NCBI GenBank assembly: GCA_914767715.1
Contig: OU612067.1
Coordinates: 25,766,162-25,830,161 of the forward strand
Source: Membranipora membranacea
Taxonomy: Eukaryota > Bryozoa > Gymnolaemata > Cheilostomatida > Membraniporidae
Direction: 5' to 3'
Length of the DNA: 64,000 bases
Shown here: piece after piece, positions 11,401 through 26,400 of the stretch
Layout: each line of letters begins with the position of its first letter
How positions within the stretch are numbered: the stretch's first letter is position 1
Notes under the pieces: model-generated
Told to the model about the DNA's origin: nothing
Seen by the model: only the letters and a program-made list of their open reading frames with translations
Database searches by the model: none
Made by a program: the position numbers and the translations under genes

Positions 11401-14400
11401 TCAATTTGAAGTACATCAGACGACATCTGAAACTGAATCTCATGGAGATGAGAGGAGTTAAGAAATTTAGTGTATGAATTCAAAGCATCCGATTTTGAGA
11501 GATACAGCAGAAACTCATTTAAAACAACTTAGAGGGGTTCAATTACTTGTAATGAGAGGTATTCTAAAAGTAAATCTTAGTGACCATAAAACTCTTTGTT
11601 TTCAAAAGACAACATTTACAAAAAAGGGATAAAGAGGCACATTGCAGAGAGTTGATTAATGCACGCCTTCTTGTTTACAAGAAAAGGCAAAGCTGTGACC
11701 TACTTCTATGAGAATTGTTCCACATGCGCACTGTACTCGCTGTCTTCGCCAGCTTCACTAGGAATTAGGCAAAAGATCTGCCCCACTCTCCTCTAGAACT
11801 CACATTGTATTGGTGAAATTAATACTGATTGAATGCAAAATATTATTTACAATGATGAATTATTGTGGGATATGTCTAAGTGGGAAGATCACTTGCTTGG
11901 ATGACGGGAGGTGGGAAAATGACATTGAGAAGTTTTCCTATACTATATACTAACTAGAAAAGCAGGGGTGTATACTAAGAGATGTAAATAAAGTCTGGCT
12001 TCACCGGGATTCGAACTCGGGCCTCTCGCGCAAAGCCATCTAATCCAGGTGTTTAAATATAATGATGTAGTGGGTATAAGTAGTAATAAATAGAAAAGTA
12101 AACCTCATAGTAGTGGTGTAACTCCTCCTTTGTCATTATGGTCTAAGAACCAATATGGCTTCACCAAGAATTAAACTTGGGCCTCTGGCGCTGTGATCGA
12201 GCGCACTAGCCACTCAGCCACGCCTGCCCACTGGAGCTCACGGATTTAAATTGAATATGAATTGAAAAAGTAAGCTGTTGTGTAATTTTGTTAACATTAT
12301 CTGTTTTTCAACCTTTCATGGCAGAGATCAGGCAAAAAAAGTGTAAAATATATTATATGCACACCCTCACCTGGTTTTACTATACATTTGTGGTTGAAGA
12401 CGGGGCGTTGATTCAGCCATTTCTTCTATTTTTTTAAAAACACATTTTGAAAAAGTGTTATGAGGCACCTGATATGGGTCTCTTTTATTTTATATACATA
12501 TACAGTTATCATAGACACAGAACTTAAAATTTGTGGACAAGTTACCCAAAGTTGTACTTAACTGTGAAGTGGTTCAGTTACAAAGTTGAATATCTAGGAG
12601 CTAGCTTGCAATAATTATGCAAGAACCAAAATTAAATCTCTCAGCCTTCTAATTTAAAAATACAGAAATAAATTTACCCTTTTATGATGTTTTTTACCAT
12701 AGTAAAATTTATATTGATCATGAGACTGAGAATAGCAGGTACAGACTCACCACTCAGGTAGCTGTTGGAGATCACAGTACCTCACATTCAACTCTCTCAG
12801 TGCTCTCAGCTCACACAGCCACTCAGGTAATATGTGTAGAGCTCGATTCCATGATACATCTAATACCTCCAGCTGAGTCAGTGACCTGATACTGAAGTAT
12901 ATACATGTATATATATAATAATACATCATGTGAGATGAGGAGCAGGATCCACCCCATTTCTTCTATCTCATTTTCGCACCAGGCCGTTAGATAGTCACGG
13001 CTGAACAACATTAGTAATTATTCTTGAGACATATAATTTTTAGTCTGCATCCGTACTATGCAGCCTTACAATAAGTCATAGTTGGCAGGAAGGCAACCTA
13101 TTTTTTCATCACTTTATTTTTTAAGTTATTTATGTTTTTATTTTATGTATTTATTTTATTTTATGTAGTTATTTTAAGTTATTTATGTGATTATTTAAGT
13201 TATTTAAGCCATTTATGTCACATCATGAAAAACATTAGTAATAATGAATTGTTGCTGACACTAAAACTTATAAGTATATATTTATATATAAGTTAATATT
13301 TCAACAAATTGAGGATTGAGGATTGCAAATATCTTTTATCATCAGTGACAATGCTGTAGTAAATGATAGACTGAGATTAAGAGATACAGACACACTGTCA
13401 AACAACTCGCTATGATGGAATTTTCTACACTTGATTACTACATTAGTTAATCAACTGCATATTATTATTTTATATTTGAATCCTAAAATCTAGAATTAAG
13501 ACAGAAGTTTGGCAAAATTCGAATGTGAAAGCTAATTTATTGGAATGTAGAATTAAAAGATAATATAGTTATTGTTATCAACGTTAGACATTATTCTTAA
13601 ACTTGACAGATTTCTCAAGTCTGAATCCTTATAACACAGCCTTTTGATAATGTATCGCTGGTAAAAGACAACCTGTTTATTCACTTTAGCTTGGTTATTT
13701 ATATTTCACAGCCTCTTCAAAGGTAAGGATTGTTGAAGAAATAAAAAACAAAATATGAATCGACTCGACAGACTCACCACTCAGGTAGCTGTCTGAGATC
13801 ACAATCTCTAACACGTAAATCCCTCAGCGCTCTCAGCTCACACAGCCACACATGTAATGTGTGAAGAGCTTTATTACCTGAGGATTATGCTGATTGACTT
13901 GAATTTTGAGCTGCCTACTCTCTGTGATTATAAATCTGAGATGTCTAAAACTGTTTTAACAATATCGCGTCCTATGAAGAACATCCTCCTTTTAGTTGTG
14001 TTGTTTTCAACTGTGCAAAGGTATCCTCTTGCCAACATACCATCTATCGCCCACCAAAGTGCAGGTCTCAAAAGCGTTTGAAGAGCTTTTTTCCTTACCA
14101 CATGTCAGCTTTCAACAAAGTTTAAATTTCTCATTTTCATGTACCAATCCAATTTTATCGCTTGCTGATACATGGATTAAAATAATAAACCTAACCTAAC
14201 CTAATGGCTGGTTCACATTGTCCCAGATGACATCGGGATGCCATCCCAGATGCTTATCCCAGATGGTCCCAGTCTTATGTTCACATTATAAAATTCATCC
14301 CAGACAAGCAGTTGGGTTTTGGTCTGGGATAGTGCTGGGATGATGCTCACATTGTTTAGGATCGTCCCAGATAGTCTCAGATCGACCCAGATCCTGCAAA

Positions 14401-17400
14401 TGTCTGGTTCACATAGCACCCAGATGCAAAATGAGTCTGGGTCCGTCTGGGACAGCATAGGGAAAGTTTGACGCTTACGAACCTTCCAGATACTGTCCCA
14501 GACGGACCCAGACAATCTGGGATTGCGTCATTTTCATGTTCACATTAACTGGTATGGCTATCTTGTGTGGTCGTCTGGGACAATGTTCACCAGCCATTAT
14601 AGCTGGTGCACATTGTCCCAGACGACCATCCCAGATAACCTAACCTAACCTAACCTGACCTGATACATTTAATACCTCCAGCTGAGTCAGTGAACTGATG
14701 CTGTAATAAATATACATGTATATTGATACATCATGTCAGATGAGGAGCCAGATCCGCCTCATTTCTTCTATCTCATTTTCGTACCAGGCCATTATCCCAC
14801 CTCCCATTATCCCATTATCCCACCTCCGGTTATCCCATGAAGCCATTTCCCCCCTGGATGAGTTACCATGCTGCCATTTTCCTGCTTGGACAATTTCTCA
14901 CCAATCCATTTTTCCACCAAGACATATTCAGTTTGGGCCATTTTCCAAACAAACCATTTTTCCTCCAAGAAAAATTCCAAATGGACTGTTTTCCCACCAA
15001 GACCATTTATCACACCATGCAGTTTTCCCGGCACGGTTTTTTTAACATATATTAACAGTTTTAACGTCCAGCCAAGGTTGTAAAAAGCAGTTTGGGTAAT
15101 GGACCTGTGAGTTGATTTCATTGTTATAGTTTGTGGATTTTGTTTTGAGTTTCCAGCGCACAAGTAATTGTACAACTGACTGATTTCAACAAAATGGTAT
15201 CAATGTTATAAAATACTTTTTCAGCAAAAGAACTTTATTGTGCCTATAGCCTTTTCTGTACCAATCAGAGAAGAACTGCGGGATCATATTAATGTAATTG
15301 AATAACTTACTGACCAATGGGCAGAACATAAATTAGAGCATAGGGACATTTTTTCACACGCCATTTTGCTACTACACATTATTCAAAAGTTGTACAGCAT
15401 TCTTGGAGCCCTATGTCTTGCTGAAGAGATATTTGGTAAACGCTGATAAGGTTATTAGCAAAATCCCTCTTTAAAATGAAGCTTACGCCATGTGTGTACA
15501 CTGCATGGCCTGCTCATGTATGTTAAAGTTTGTTGTACTAATTTTCAAGCTATTATCAATAACCACCAAACAATGTAAAGAAAATTAAACTCCTTTTGGG
15601 GTTTGAGGCTACAATTTTTTTCCAATACAGTTTCATGACCTTCAAGCTTTATCAAACTTTGGAATTGTTTCCTCTTGTAATAGTCGGGGATCCCAGGGTC
15701 AAAATCCATGTTGAAAGTGTAAAAGCTGAGTTTCATAGATTATTTAGTATAAGTGTTATATTTTTGTATTCCACCCTCAGAACAGGAATCACAAGGGGGA
15801 TTTATGGAATTTCACTCATATTAATCAGGGGGGACAACTTTTTTCATAATCAACTTTTCAGAAGATATATTTAACTTGTGATAAAAGTTTTCAATATTTA
15901 GAGCTAATACTCTGTATATAGTTTCCTGATACCATTAGCTTTGCATAGGAATTAAAAATCATTTACCCAGATTGTTGATGTGCTGCCAATAGCGCAACGT
16001 CATGAGAGTACATTAATTTTTTGTGTTTGTCATCTTGAAAGTGAAGTGAATGAATTTAATCCGAGTATGCCCCTTTATGAATGGAGTGAATTGACATAAC
16101 GCTATACAATCATGATCGTATTGTGTGTAATTGTTGCAAATTGTTGTGGATTGATCAAAGAAGTTTTCTGTATTGTCTTTGTACATAACCTAGTTAGAGC
16201 CAGCCGCTGGATGGATCCTGACGTACCAATATTAATTTTAAATGATAAGTCAGCGGCCAGACAGACAAAGTCCTCTATGCCGTAACAAATTACCTGTTTA
16301 TTCACCCTACACAAGAAAATGTTATATAAAACTTTAATCTTAGAGTTCAGCAATTGGCGTGATCTAACTCCACGCCAATTAGGAGTGAAGGTTTCCCACG
16401 TAGAATTATGTTGTTATCGGACCATTATGATTTTATCGGACAGTTATATATGATTTGTACCTTTTGATTGTGTGTCCATGTAGACCTGGTGTTGTGACCG
16501 CTGCCTATATAAATGAGAACTTTGATATTCATTGGGAGTCGGTTAGTTGAGTTTTACACTTATAGTTGAGTTTTGATGTATACAATTTTAACTGAGTTTT
16601 AACTTTGAATTTTAATAGACATAAAATAAAGTATTTTAGAGCGTTTTCAATAACTAGACTTTTTTATTGTACATGTTGAGTTAATGGTAAATTTGGATAT
16701 CTATTGAGTTAGTGGTAATTATGATACAAAACAGACAGTGAATAATTGATAATTATCCCTTATCGCTAAAAGGGGCTGCTCTGGTAGCGTATACAAAAGT
16801 AGTCGTCATGGACGGTCACCTTAGTACCACCATGAGGTGAAGCCAACACAAATTCTAAGTGTTTTAGTTGTTTTAAAAAAGCTCTACATTAGCAGAAATC
16901 CAAGCTTGAGACATTCTGAACGATATCATATAATTCTAACTCATTATTCAAACACAATTAACCTGTTTTTTACTATATATCATTATTTATGATTCGTTTT
17001 CTATTCGTAACAGATGATTCTCAACTGCGCATTTACGATGTGTTATGCCTCAAAAACCAATTCAGACAAAAATGTGCGATCAAGCTATACTTTCATCAAT
17101 TTTAATCACTGAAATCAAGACAATAAGTATTTTAGTGTGGTGTTGTTACAGTGGCGCTGAGTGTGGCCAATGATGTTTTGTAAAAGTCAAGAGTTGCGAT
17201 CTCATGTGGTCGATCTCAAAGTCAAATCTTCCAACAAGCTTGAGAGGGTTTGAGGGTCTGATTTTTGATAGTTTCTTGGGGGAGATCCCCCTTACCCTCT
17301 GGCGGGAAGGCGCTGAACCAGGTCCCTCCCGCACCCATCCCGCCTGGCCCTACCACTTCAAAACCCATGGACACAGCCCTGATGTCATCTGCAAAGAAGC

Positions 17401-20400
17401 AGACTATGCGTTTAGTGTTTTCAGGTAAGTCATTGATGTAATACTGGAACAGAGTAGATTCTATGACTGATCCTAGGGGTACTACTGATATCACATCGGC
17501 CATTGATGATTCATCACTATCACCCAACGCTCTCTGCTTTCTTCCAGACAAGAAGTCTTCTATGAATAAGACAACTTGGAACATTGAACTAGCTTGTCAA
17601 CCAGAAAACAGCAATCAGAGTTACCTGAATCTGAAAAAGGATTTACCAGGGGTTGCTTGCCCCCAGGGAAGGTTGTTGAGGGCTGGAGACCTGGCCGCCA
17701 TTCTTTTGAGAACTCGGGTACTAATACCATCTTGTACGGGTGCCTATTTGACTTTCAGGGATATTAGGTGTTTCTGTACGCCCTAAGGGGCAATGATGTT
17801 TTCAGGCATCTTGGAGGCGAGTGTGAGGTATTGCTATGGGATGGGATCTGAAGGATGTGAGAATACTGACGTGAATTGTTTATTTTGAACTTCTGCCTTG
17901 CCTGCCAGTCAAATATGTCAAAAATTTGTTGGGCTATTCCTCTTGACTGTTATCCTCATCAGTAAACATTCTGTGGACATACTCCGGATGTTGTTTCCTC
18001 ATCATTTTGACCACTTGACCGCAGGTGATACAATTAACCTTTATTTACTTACTTACTTTACTAAATAAGGCCGCTGTGCCTTTTACACCTCTTTTTCAAT
18101 CTGTTCATCTTCAATCTCATGGAGTTGCTTGTCAATCCAGGGATGCGAATCTCTGCGTCATTACTGCTTCTGGGGCACATAGATGTCCATGCCTTGAGAT
18201 TCGTGACAACAAGGGTGTTATTCTGTCAGGAGGAGAGGCTCAAAGATGGACTGTGTTAAACCGTAATTGCCGAGTATGTCTCTGAATTTGGTATGTAGGG
18301 TTGGTATGTGGAGCCAGATGTAAGTGTCATATTTGACCAATCGAAGCTAAAAACTTGAGTAGGCCATCTTGTTTCTGTTATATTAAAGCATTCTGAAATT
18401 GATTCGCCTCAAATCAAGCCTGGTAATGTGGAGGTACGTAATTTTCGCTACAATATTTGTGGAATTTCTGTGACGGGGATCCAACATCAGAAGATAGAAT
18501 ATAGTGGTTGTGGTCTGAGAAAACTACCTGGCGTTATTCGGGGCCTTAGATATCCTATCTTCTCAAATAAACTCCTTTGTGATTATTCGGAACCAACAGT
18601 GATGCCATAATCCTTCCATCAGTGGTGTAAGAAAGATGAAAAGATAGTTGGGAAACTGGATAGCGAGTCATACATCTTTCCATCTTTCAGTGAGTGCCCC
18701 AGGTTTTTCCATTATCATCCCTTGTGCACAATAGGAATTCTAAATTTTCGGCAGCAAAAGAATACAAATCTTCTTGGTGTAATGAACCCAAAAATGACCA
18801 AAAGTGTAATTGATTGAATTTTCTTACTTGAGGCTCAGTTCTAGACTGATGAAGCTATTATATGGCCAATTTTGATCAAAATGTGGTGCGTTTTTTTTAT
18901 CCTGTAACTGTATGCCTGATTGTTACTGCAATAGACATGTGCTTTCCCTCTGCGCATTCTACGATGAGATTATGAATCAATTAGTCTCCAAATGAACCTC
19001 CATCCATCTTGATGACTTGCAATTACTTTTCTAACATCTTTATTCCCTGTACAATACGGGACCTGAAACTGACCAAGCACTAAACAAGGCCAATATACCA
19101 ATGTAGGATGGGTAACGGTTACTGCTCTTAACCTGACGACCCTACCCACGGGATGGTAAAATGGAAAAATGTTATTCTATTATGTAGGCTAAACCTATGT
19201 CCAACAATCAAGGCACGACTCTTCTGCCAGCTAGGCATCTAGAGTGATGTTGTCTTGATTTCAGTGATTTAAGTTGATGAAAGTATAGCTTGGTCACAAA
19301 ATTTTGTCTGAATAGGTTTTTGAGACATAACACATCTTAAATGTACCGTTGAGAATCATCTGTTACAAAAGGAGAAGAAAATCTAAATAATTTTGTGGGT
19401 AGTAAAAAATAGGATAATTGTGTCTGAAAATGAGTTAAAATTATATGATAATGTTCAGAGTGTCTCTAGCTTGGACTTCTGTTAATGTAGACCTTTTTTA
19501 AAACAGCTAAACAATAAGAATTTGCAACAATAACACACAATATGATCATGATTGTATAGCGTTACGTCAATTCACTCCATTCATAAAGGGGCATACTCGG
19601 ATTGAATTCATTATAATGCCCAACTGATCAGAGATAGCAGAATAATTTTTTCAATTATCATTCTCTAGACACTTATAAAAATTTCTGCTGATACAGTTTA
19701 TCTGACAAGCCCATAGATATTTGAAAAACAAACTTTCAAGATGACAAACACAAAAAATTAATGTAATGTCATGACGTTGCGCTATTGCCAGCACATCAAC
19801 AATCTGGGTAAATGATTTTTAATTCCTATGCAAAGATAATGGTATCAGGAAACTATATTCAGAGTATTAGCTCTAAATATTGAAAACTTTTATCACAAGT
19901 TAAAGATATGTTTTGAAAGGGTGATTATGGAAAAAGTTGTCCCCCTGACTAACATGAGTGAAATTCCATAAAACCCCCCTGGTGATTCCTGTTTTGAGGG
20001 TGGAATACAAAAGTATAACACATATACTCAATAATGTATGAAACTCAGCTTTTACACTTACAGATTTTGACCCCGGGATCCCCGACTTTAAAGAGAAGAG
20101 ACAACCTCATAGTAGTGGTGTAACTCCTCCTTTGTCACTATGGTCTAAGAACCAATTTGGCTTCACCAAGAATTAAACTTGGGTCTCTTGTGCTGTGATC
20201 GAGCACACTAGCCACGCCTGACCACTGGAGCTCACGGATTTAAATTGAATATGAATTGGAAAAGTAAGCTGTTGTGTAATTTTGTTAAATTTTTCTTTTT
20301 TTCAAGCTTTCATGGCAGAAATCAGGCAAAAAGTGTAAAATATATTATATGCACACCCTCACCTGGTTTTACTATACATTTGTGGTTGAAGACAGGGCTT

Positions 20401-23400
20401 TGATTTCAGCCATTTCTTCTATTTTTTAAAAAACAGGTTTTGAAAAAGTGTTATGAGGCACTGGATATGGGTCTCTTTTATTTTATATACATATACATTT
20501 ATCTTAAACACAGAACTTCAAATCTGTGGACAAGTTACCCAAAGTTGTACTTTACTGTGAAGTGGTTCAGTTACAAAGTTGAATATTTAGGAGCTAGCTG
20601 GCAATAATTATGCGAGAACCAAAATTAAATCTTACACCCTTCTAATATAAAAATACAAAAATAAATTTACCCTTTTATGATCTTTTTTATCCAAAATAAA
20701 ATTTATATTGATCATCAGACTGAGAATAGCAGGTACATACTCACCACTCAGGTAGGTGTTTGAGGTCACAGACCCTCACATGTAACTCTCTCAGTAATCT
20801 CAGCTCACACAGCCACTCAGGTAATGTGTGTAGAGCTTTATTATCTGATACCCTTAACACCTCCAGCTGAGTCAGTGATCTGATACTGTAATATATACAT
20901 GTATATATAATAATACATCATGTGAGATGAGGAGCAGGATCCACCCCATTTCTTCTATCTCATTTTCGCACCAGGCCAATAGATAGTCACGGCTGAACAA
21001 CATTAGTAATTATTCTTGAGACATATAATTTCCAGTCTGCATCCGTACTATGCAGCCTTATAATAAGTCATAGCTGGCAGGAAGTCAACCCATTTTTCAC
21101 CACCTTATTTTTTTAAGTTATTTATGTATTTATTTTATGTATTTATTTTATTTTATGTAGTTATTTTAAGTTATTTATGTGATTATTTAAGTTATTTAAG
21201 CCATTTATGTCACATCATGAAAAACATTAGTAATAATGAATTGTTGCTGACACTAAAGGGATATATTTATATATAAGTTAATATTTCAACAAATTGACGA
21301 TTGACGATTGCAAATATCAGTGACAATGCTGTAGTAAATAATAGACTGAGATTAAGAGATACAGCCTCACTGTCAAACAACTAGCTATGATGGAATTTTC
21401 TACACTTGATTACTACATTAGTTATCAATGGAGGATTTTAATTTTATATTTGAATCCTAAAATCTAAAACTCAGACAGAAGTTTGGCAAAATTCCAATGT
21501 GAAAGCTAATTTATTGGAATGTAGAGATGAAAGATAATATAGTTATCGTTATCAACGTTAGACATTATTCTTAAACTTGACAGATTTCTCAAGTCTGAAT
21601 CCTTATAACACAGCCTTTTGATAATGTATCGCTGGTAAAAAGACAACCTGTTTATTCACTTTAGCTTCGTTATTTATATTTCACAGCCTCTTCAAAGGTA
21701 AGGATTATTGAAGAAATAAAAAACAAAATATGAATTGACTCGACAGCCTCACCACTCAGGTAGCTGTCTGAGATCACAATCTCTAACACTTAACTCCCTC
21801 GGTGCTCTCAGCTCACACAGCCACACAGGTAATGTTTGTAGAGCTTTATTACCTGAGGATTATGCTGATTGACTTGAATTTTTAGAGCTGCCTACTCTCT
21901 GTGATTTTATTTCTGAGATGTCTAAAACTGTTTTTAACAATATTGCGTCCAATGAAGACCATCCTTTTTTAAGTTGTGTTGTTTTTAACTGTGCAAAGGT
22001 ATCCTCTTGCCTACATACCATCTATCGCCCACCAAAGTGCAGGACTCAAAAGCCTTTAAAGAGCTTTTTTCCTTACCACATGTCAGCTTTCAACAAAGTT
22101 TAAATTTCTCATTTCATGTACCAATCAAATTTTATCGCCTGTTCATACATGGATTAAAATAATAAACCTAACCTGACCTAACCTAACCTAACCTAACCTA
22201 ACCTAACCTAACCTAACCTAACCTAACCTAACCTAACCTAACCTAACCTAACCTAACCTAACCTAACCTTACCTAACCTAACCTAACCTAACCTAACCTA
22301 ACCTAACCTCTCCTAACCTAACCTAACCTAACCTAACCTAACCTAACCTAACCTAACCTAACCTAACCTAACCTAACCTAACCTAACCTAACCTAACCTA
22401 ACCTAACCTAACCTCTCCTAACCTAACCTAACCTAACCTAACCTAACCTAACCTAACCTAACCTAACCTAACCTAACCTAACCTTACCTAACCTAACCTA
22501 ACCTAACCTAACCTAACCTAATGGCTAGTTCACATTGTCCCGGATGACATTGGGATGCCATCCCAAATGCTTATCCCAGTGGTCCCAGTCTTATGTTCAT
22601 ATTATGAAATTCATCTCAGACAAGAAGTTAGGTTTTTGTCTGGGATAGTGCTGGGTGGTGTTCACACTGTTTAGGATTGTCCCAGATAGTCTCAGATCAA
22701 CCCAGATCATCCAAATGTCTGGTTCACATAGCACCCAGATGTAAAATGAGTCTGGGTCCGTCTGGGACAGCATCGGGAAAGGTCGACGCTTATGAACTTT
22801 CCAGATACTGTCCCAGAAGGACCCAGACAGTCTATGATTGTGTCATTTTCATGTTCACATTGACGAGGATGGCTATCTTGTATGGTCGTCTGGGACAATG
22901 TTCACCAGCCATTATGGCTGGTGCACATTGTCCAAGACGACCATCCCAGATATGGACCAGTCATGGACCATTGAGTTGATTTCATTGTTATAGTTTGTGG
23001 ATTTTGTTTTGAGCTTTCCAGCGCACAAGTAATTGTACAACTGACTGATTTCAACAATATGGTCTCAATGATATAAAATACGTTTTCAGCAAAAGAACAT
23101 TGTTCTGCCTATAGCCTTTTCTGTACCAATCAGAGAGGAACTGCGAGATCACATTAATGTAATTGAATAAATTACTGACCAATGGGCAGAACATAAATTA
23201 GGGCATTGGGACATTTTTTCACACGCCATTTTGCTACTACACATTATTCAAAAGTCGTACAGAATTATTCGACCCATATGTCTTGCTGAAGAGATATCTG
23301 GTAAACGCTGACAAGGTTATTGGTAAAATCCCTCTTTAAAATGAAGCTTACACCAAATGTGTACACTGCATGGCCTGACCATGCATGTTGAAGTTTGTTG

Positions 23401-26400
23401 TACTAATTTTCAAGCATCAACCACCAAACAGTGTAAAGGAAATTAAACTCCTTTTGGGGTTTGAGGTTATAATTTTTTCTGAGATAATTTCATAATATTC
23501 AAGCTTTATCAAACTTTGGAATTGTTCCCTCTTGTAAAGAGGAGAGACAACCGCTTGAAATCAGAAAGGCAATTCGTGAAGACCAATGATCATGAACATT
23601 AATAATTCCATTGAAGAATCTGTCCTATCAAATAAGGGTGGCTATTTATTGTAGGCTATACTTACATAACTTGTCATCAAACTCACATTGCAGAGAGATG
23701 ATTAATGCATGCCTTCTTGTTTACAAGAAAAGGCAATGCTGTCATCTATTTCTATGAGAATTGTTCCACATGCACACTGTACTCGCTGTCTACCGGGGTC
23801 CCTCGCGTTCTTTGCCAGCTTCACTAGGAATAAGGCTAAAGATCTGCCCACTCTCCTCTAGAACTCACACTGTATTGGTGAAACTAATACTGATTAAATG
23901 CAAAATATTATTTACAATAATTCATTATTGTGGGGATATGGCTTAGTGGGAAAATCACTTGCTAGGATGACGGGAGGTGGGAAAATGTCATTGAGAAGTT
24001 TTCCTATACTATATACTAACTACAAATGCAGGGGTGTATACTAAGAGATGTAATAGAGGTGTAAATATAATCTGGCTTCACCGGGATTCGAACTAAGGCC
24101 TCTCGTGCAAAGCCATCTAATCCAGGTGTTTAAATATAATGATGTAGTGGGTGTAAGTAGTAATAAATAGAAAAGTTGACCTCATAGTGGTGGTGTAACT
24201 CCTCCTTTGTCACTATGGTTAAGAACCAATTTGGCTTCACCAAGAATTCACCAAGTACCAATTGAGGATTGCAAATATCTTGTGTCAGTGACAATGCTGT
24301 AGTAAATAATAGAGTGAGATTGAGAGATACAGACTCACTGTCTAACAACTAGCTATGATGGAATGACTTTTCTACACTTGATTACTACATTAGTTATCAA
24401 TGGAGGATTATAATTTTATATTTGAATCCTAAAATCCTAAATTCAGACATATGTTTGGCAAATTCCAATGTGAAAGCTAACTTATTGGAATGTAGAAATA
24501 AAAGATAATATAGTTATTGTTATCAACCTTAGACATTATTCTTAAACTTGGCAGATTTCTCAAGTCTGAATCCTTTTGATAATGTATCGCTGGTATGTCT
24601 GGTTCACATAGCACCAAGATGCAAAATGAGTCTGGGCCCGTCTGGGACAGCATCGGGAAAGTTTGACGCTTACAAACTTTCCAGATACTGTCCCAGACGG
24701 ACCCAGACAGTCTGGGATTGTGTCATTTTCATGTTCACATTGACTGGGATGGCTATCTGGGATGGTCGTCTGGGACAATGTTCACCAGCCATTATGGCTG
24801 GTGCACATTGTCCCAGACGACCATCCCAGATAACCTAACCTGATACATTTAATACCTCCAGCTGAGTCAGTGAACTGATGTTGTAATAAATATACATGTA
24901 TATTAATACATCATGTGAGATGAGGAACCAGATCCGCCTCATTTCTTCTATCTCATTTTCGCTCCAGGCCGTTATCCCACCTCCCGTTATCCCATGAAGC
25001 CATTTCCCCCCTGGATGAGTAACCATGCTGCCATTTTCCTGCTTGGACAATTTCTCACCAATCCATTTTCCACCAAGACATTTTTAGTTTGGGCTGTTTT
25101 CCGGACAAGCCATTTTTCCTCCAAGAAAAATTCCAAATGGACTGTTTTCCCACCAAGACCATTTATCACACCATGCAGTTTTTCCCGGCATAGCATTTTT
25201 TAACATACATTTTCAGTTTTCACGTCCAGCCAACGCTGTAAAAAGCAGTTTGGGTAATGGACCTGTGAGTTGATTTCATTGTTATAGTTTGTGGATTTTG
25301 TTTTGAGTTTCCAGCGCACAAGTTATTGTACAACTGACTGATTTCAACAAAATGGTATCAATGTTATAAAATACTTTTTCAGCAAAAGAACTTTGTTGTG
25401 CCTATAGCCTTTACTGTACCAATCAGAGAAGAACTGGGAGATCATATTAATGTAATTGAATAAATTACTGACCAATGGGCAGTACATAAATTAGGGCTTT
25501 GGGACATTTTGTCACACACCATTTTGCTACTACACATTATTCAAAAGTCGTACGTCTTGCTGAAGAGATATCTGGTAAACGGTGACAAGGTTATTGGCAA
25601 AATCCCTCTTTAAAATGAAGCTTACACCATGTGTGTACACTGCATGGCCTGACCATGCATGTTAAAGTTTGTTGTACTAATTTTCAAGCTATTATCAATA
25701 ACCACCAAACAATGTAAGGAAAATTAAACTCCTTCTGGGATTTGAGGCTACAACTTTTTCCGAGACAATTTCATGATATTATTATTATTATTATATTATT
25801 CAAGCTTCATCAAACTTTGAAATTATTTCCCTTTTAAAGAGAAAGGACAACTGCCTACAATCCGAAACGTAATTCGTGAGGACCAGAGCATATACATTAA
25901 TAATTTAATTGAAGAATCTTTGCTATCAAATCAGGGTTATCCTATACGTAGGCCAGACACAGATGATGTCTGGTAATCTATACTTACATAACTTGTCATT
26001 GAACTTTGCGAAGAGTTTTCTGAGTGCCAAATGAGAATTTGCAAAAACACAAATTAATAAACACCCTTAGAACAAAAAATATCAACCTAATTTTAAGTAC
26101 TTTGAGGTACATCAGACGACATCTGAAACAGAATCTCATGATGATGAGAGGAGTTAGAAAATTAGTGTATATATTCAAAGCATCCAATTTTGAGACACAC
26201 AGCAGAAGCTGATTTAAAACAACTTAGAGGGGTTCAATAACTTGCAGTGACAGGTAATCTAAAGGTGAATCTTAGTTACCATAAGACTCTTTGTTTTCAA
26301 AAGACAAAATTTACAAAAAAAAGGATAAGGAGGTACGTTACAGAGGGATGATTAATGCATGTCTACTTTTTATTAAAGAAAAGGCAAAGCTGTGATCCAT

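Larger units (their letters stand above)
15681..20087. mobile_element. 4.4-kb transposon with long inverted repeats
   Basis: The left arm (15681-17105, apart from a later LTR insertion) is the reverse complement of the right arm (about 19240-20087). The termini are AGTCGGGGATCCC and its complement. It sits in CCTCTTGTAA/AGAGAAG with TAA on both sides, a likely 3-bp target duplication. The loop (17106-18370) holds a LINE RT fragment and the coding-like fragment. The superfamily is not certain; a 3-bp TAA duplication would fit PIF/Harbinger-like elements, but no transposase is recognised. Confidence 0.6.

Noticed and set aside
14716-15175. Overlapping open frames on both strands of about 70-120 codons
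   Set aside because: They follow from the 16-bp-period repeat, which avoids stops in several frames; all four copies drift without coding constraint.
15681-20087. A Polinton/Maverick element because of the long inverted ends
   Set aside because: It is too short and there is no DNA polymerase B, integrase or packaging ATPase coding.
22160-22520. A real telomere
   Set aside because: The tract is internal, with transposon DNA on both sides and short versions in sister copies.
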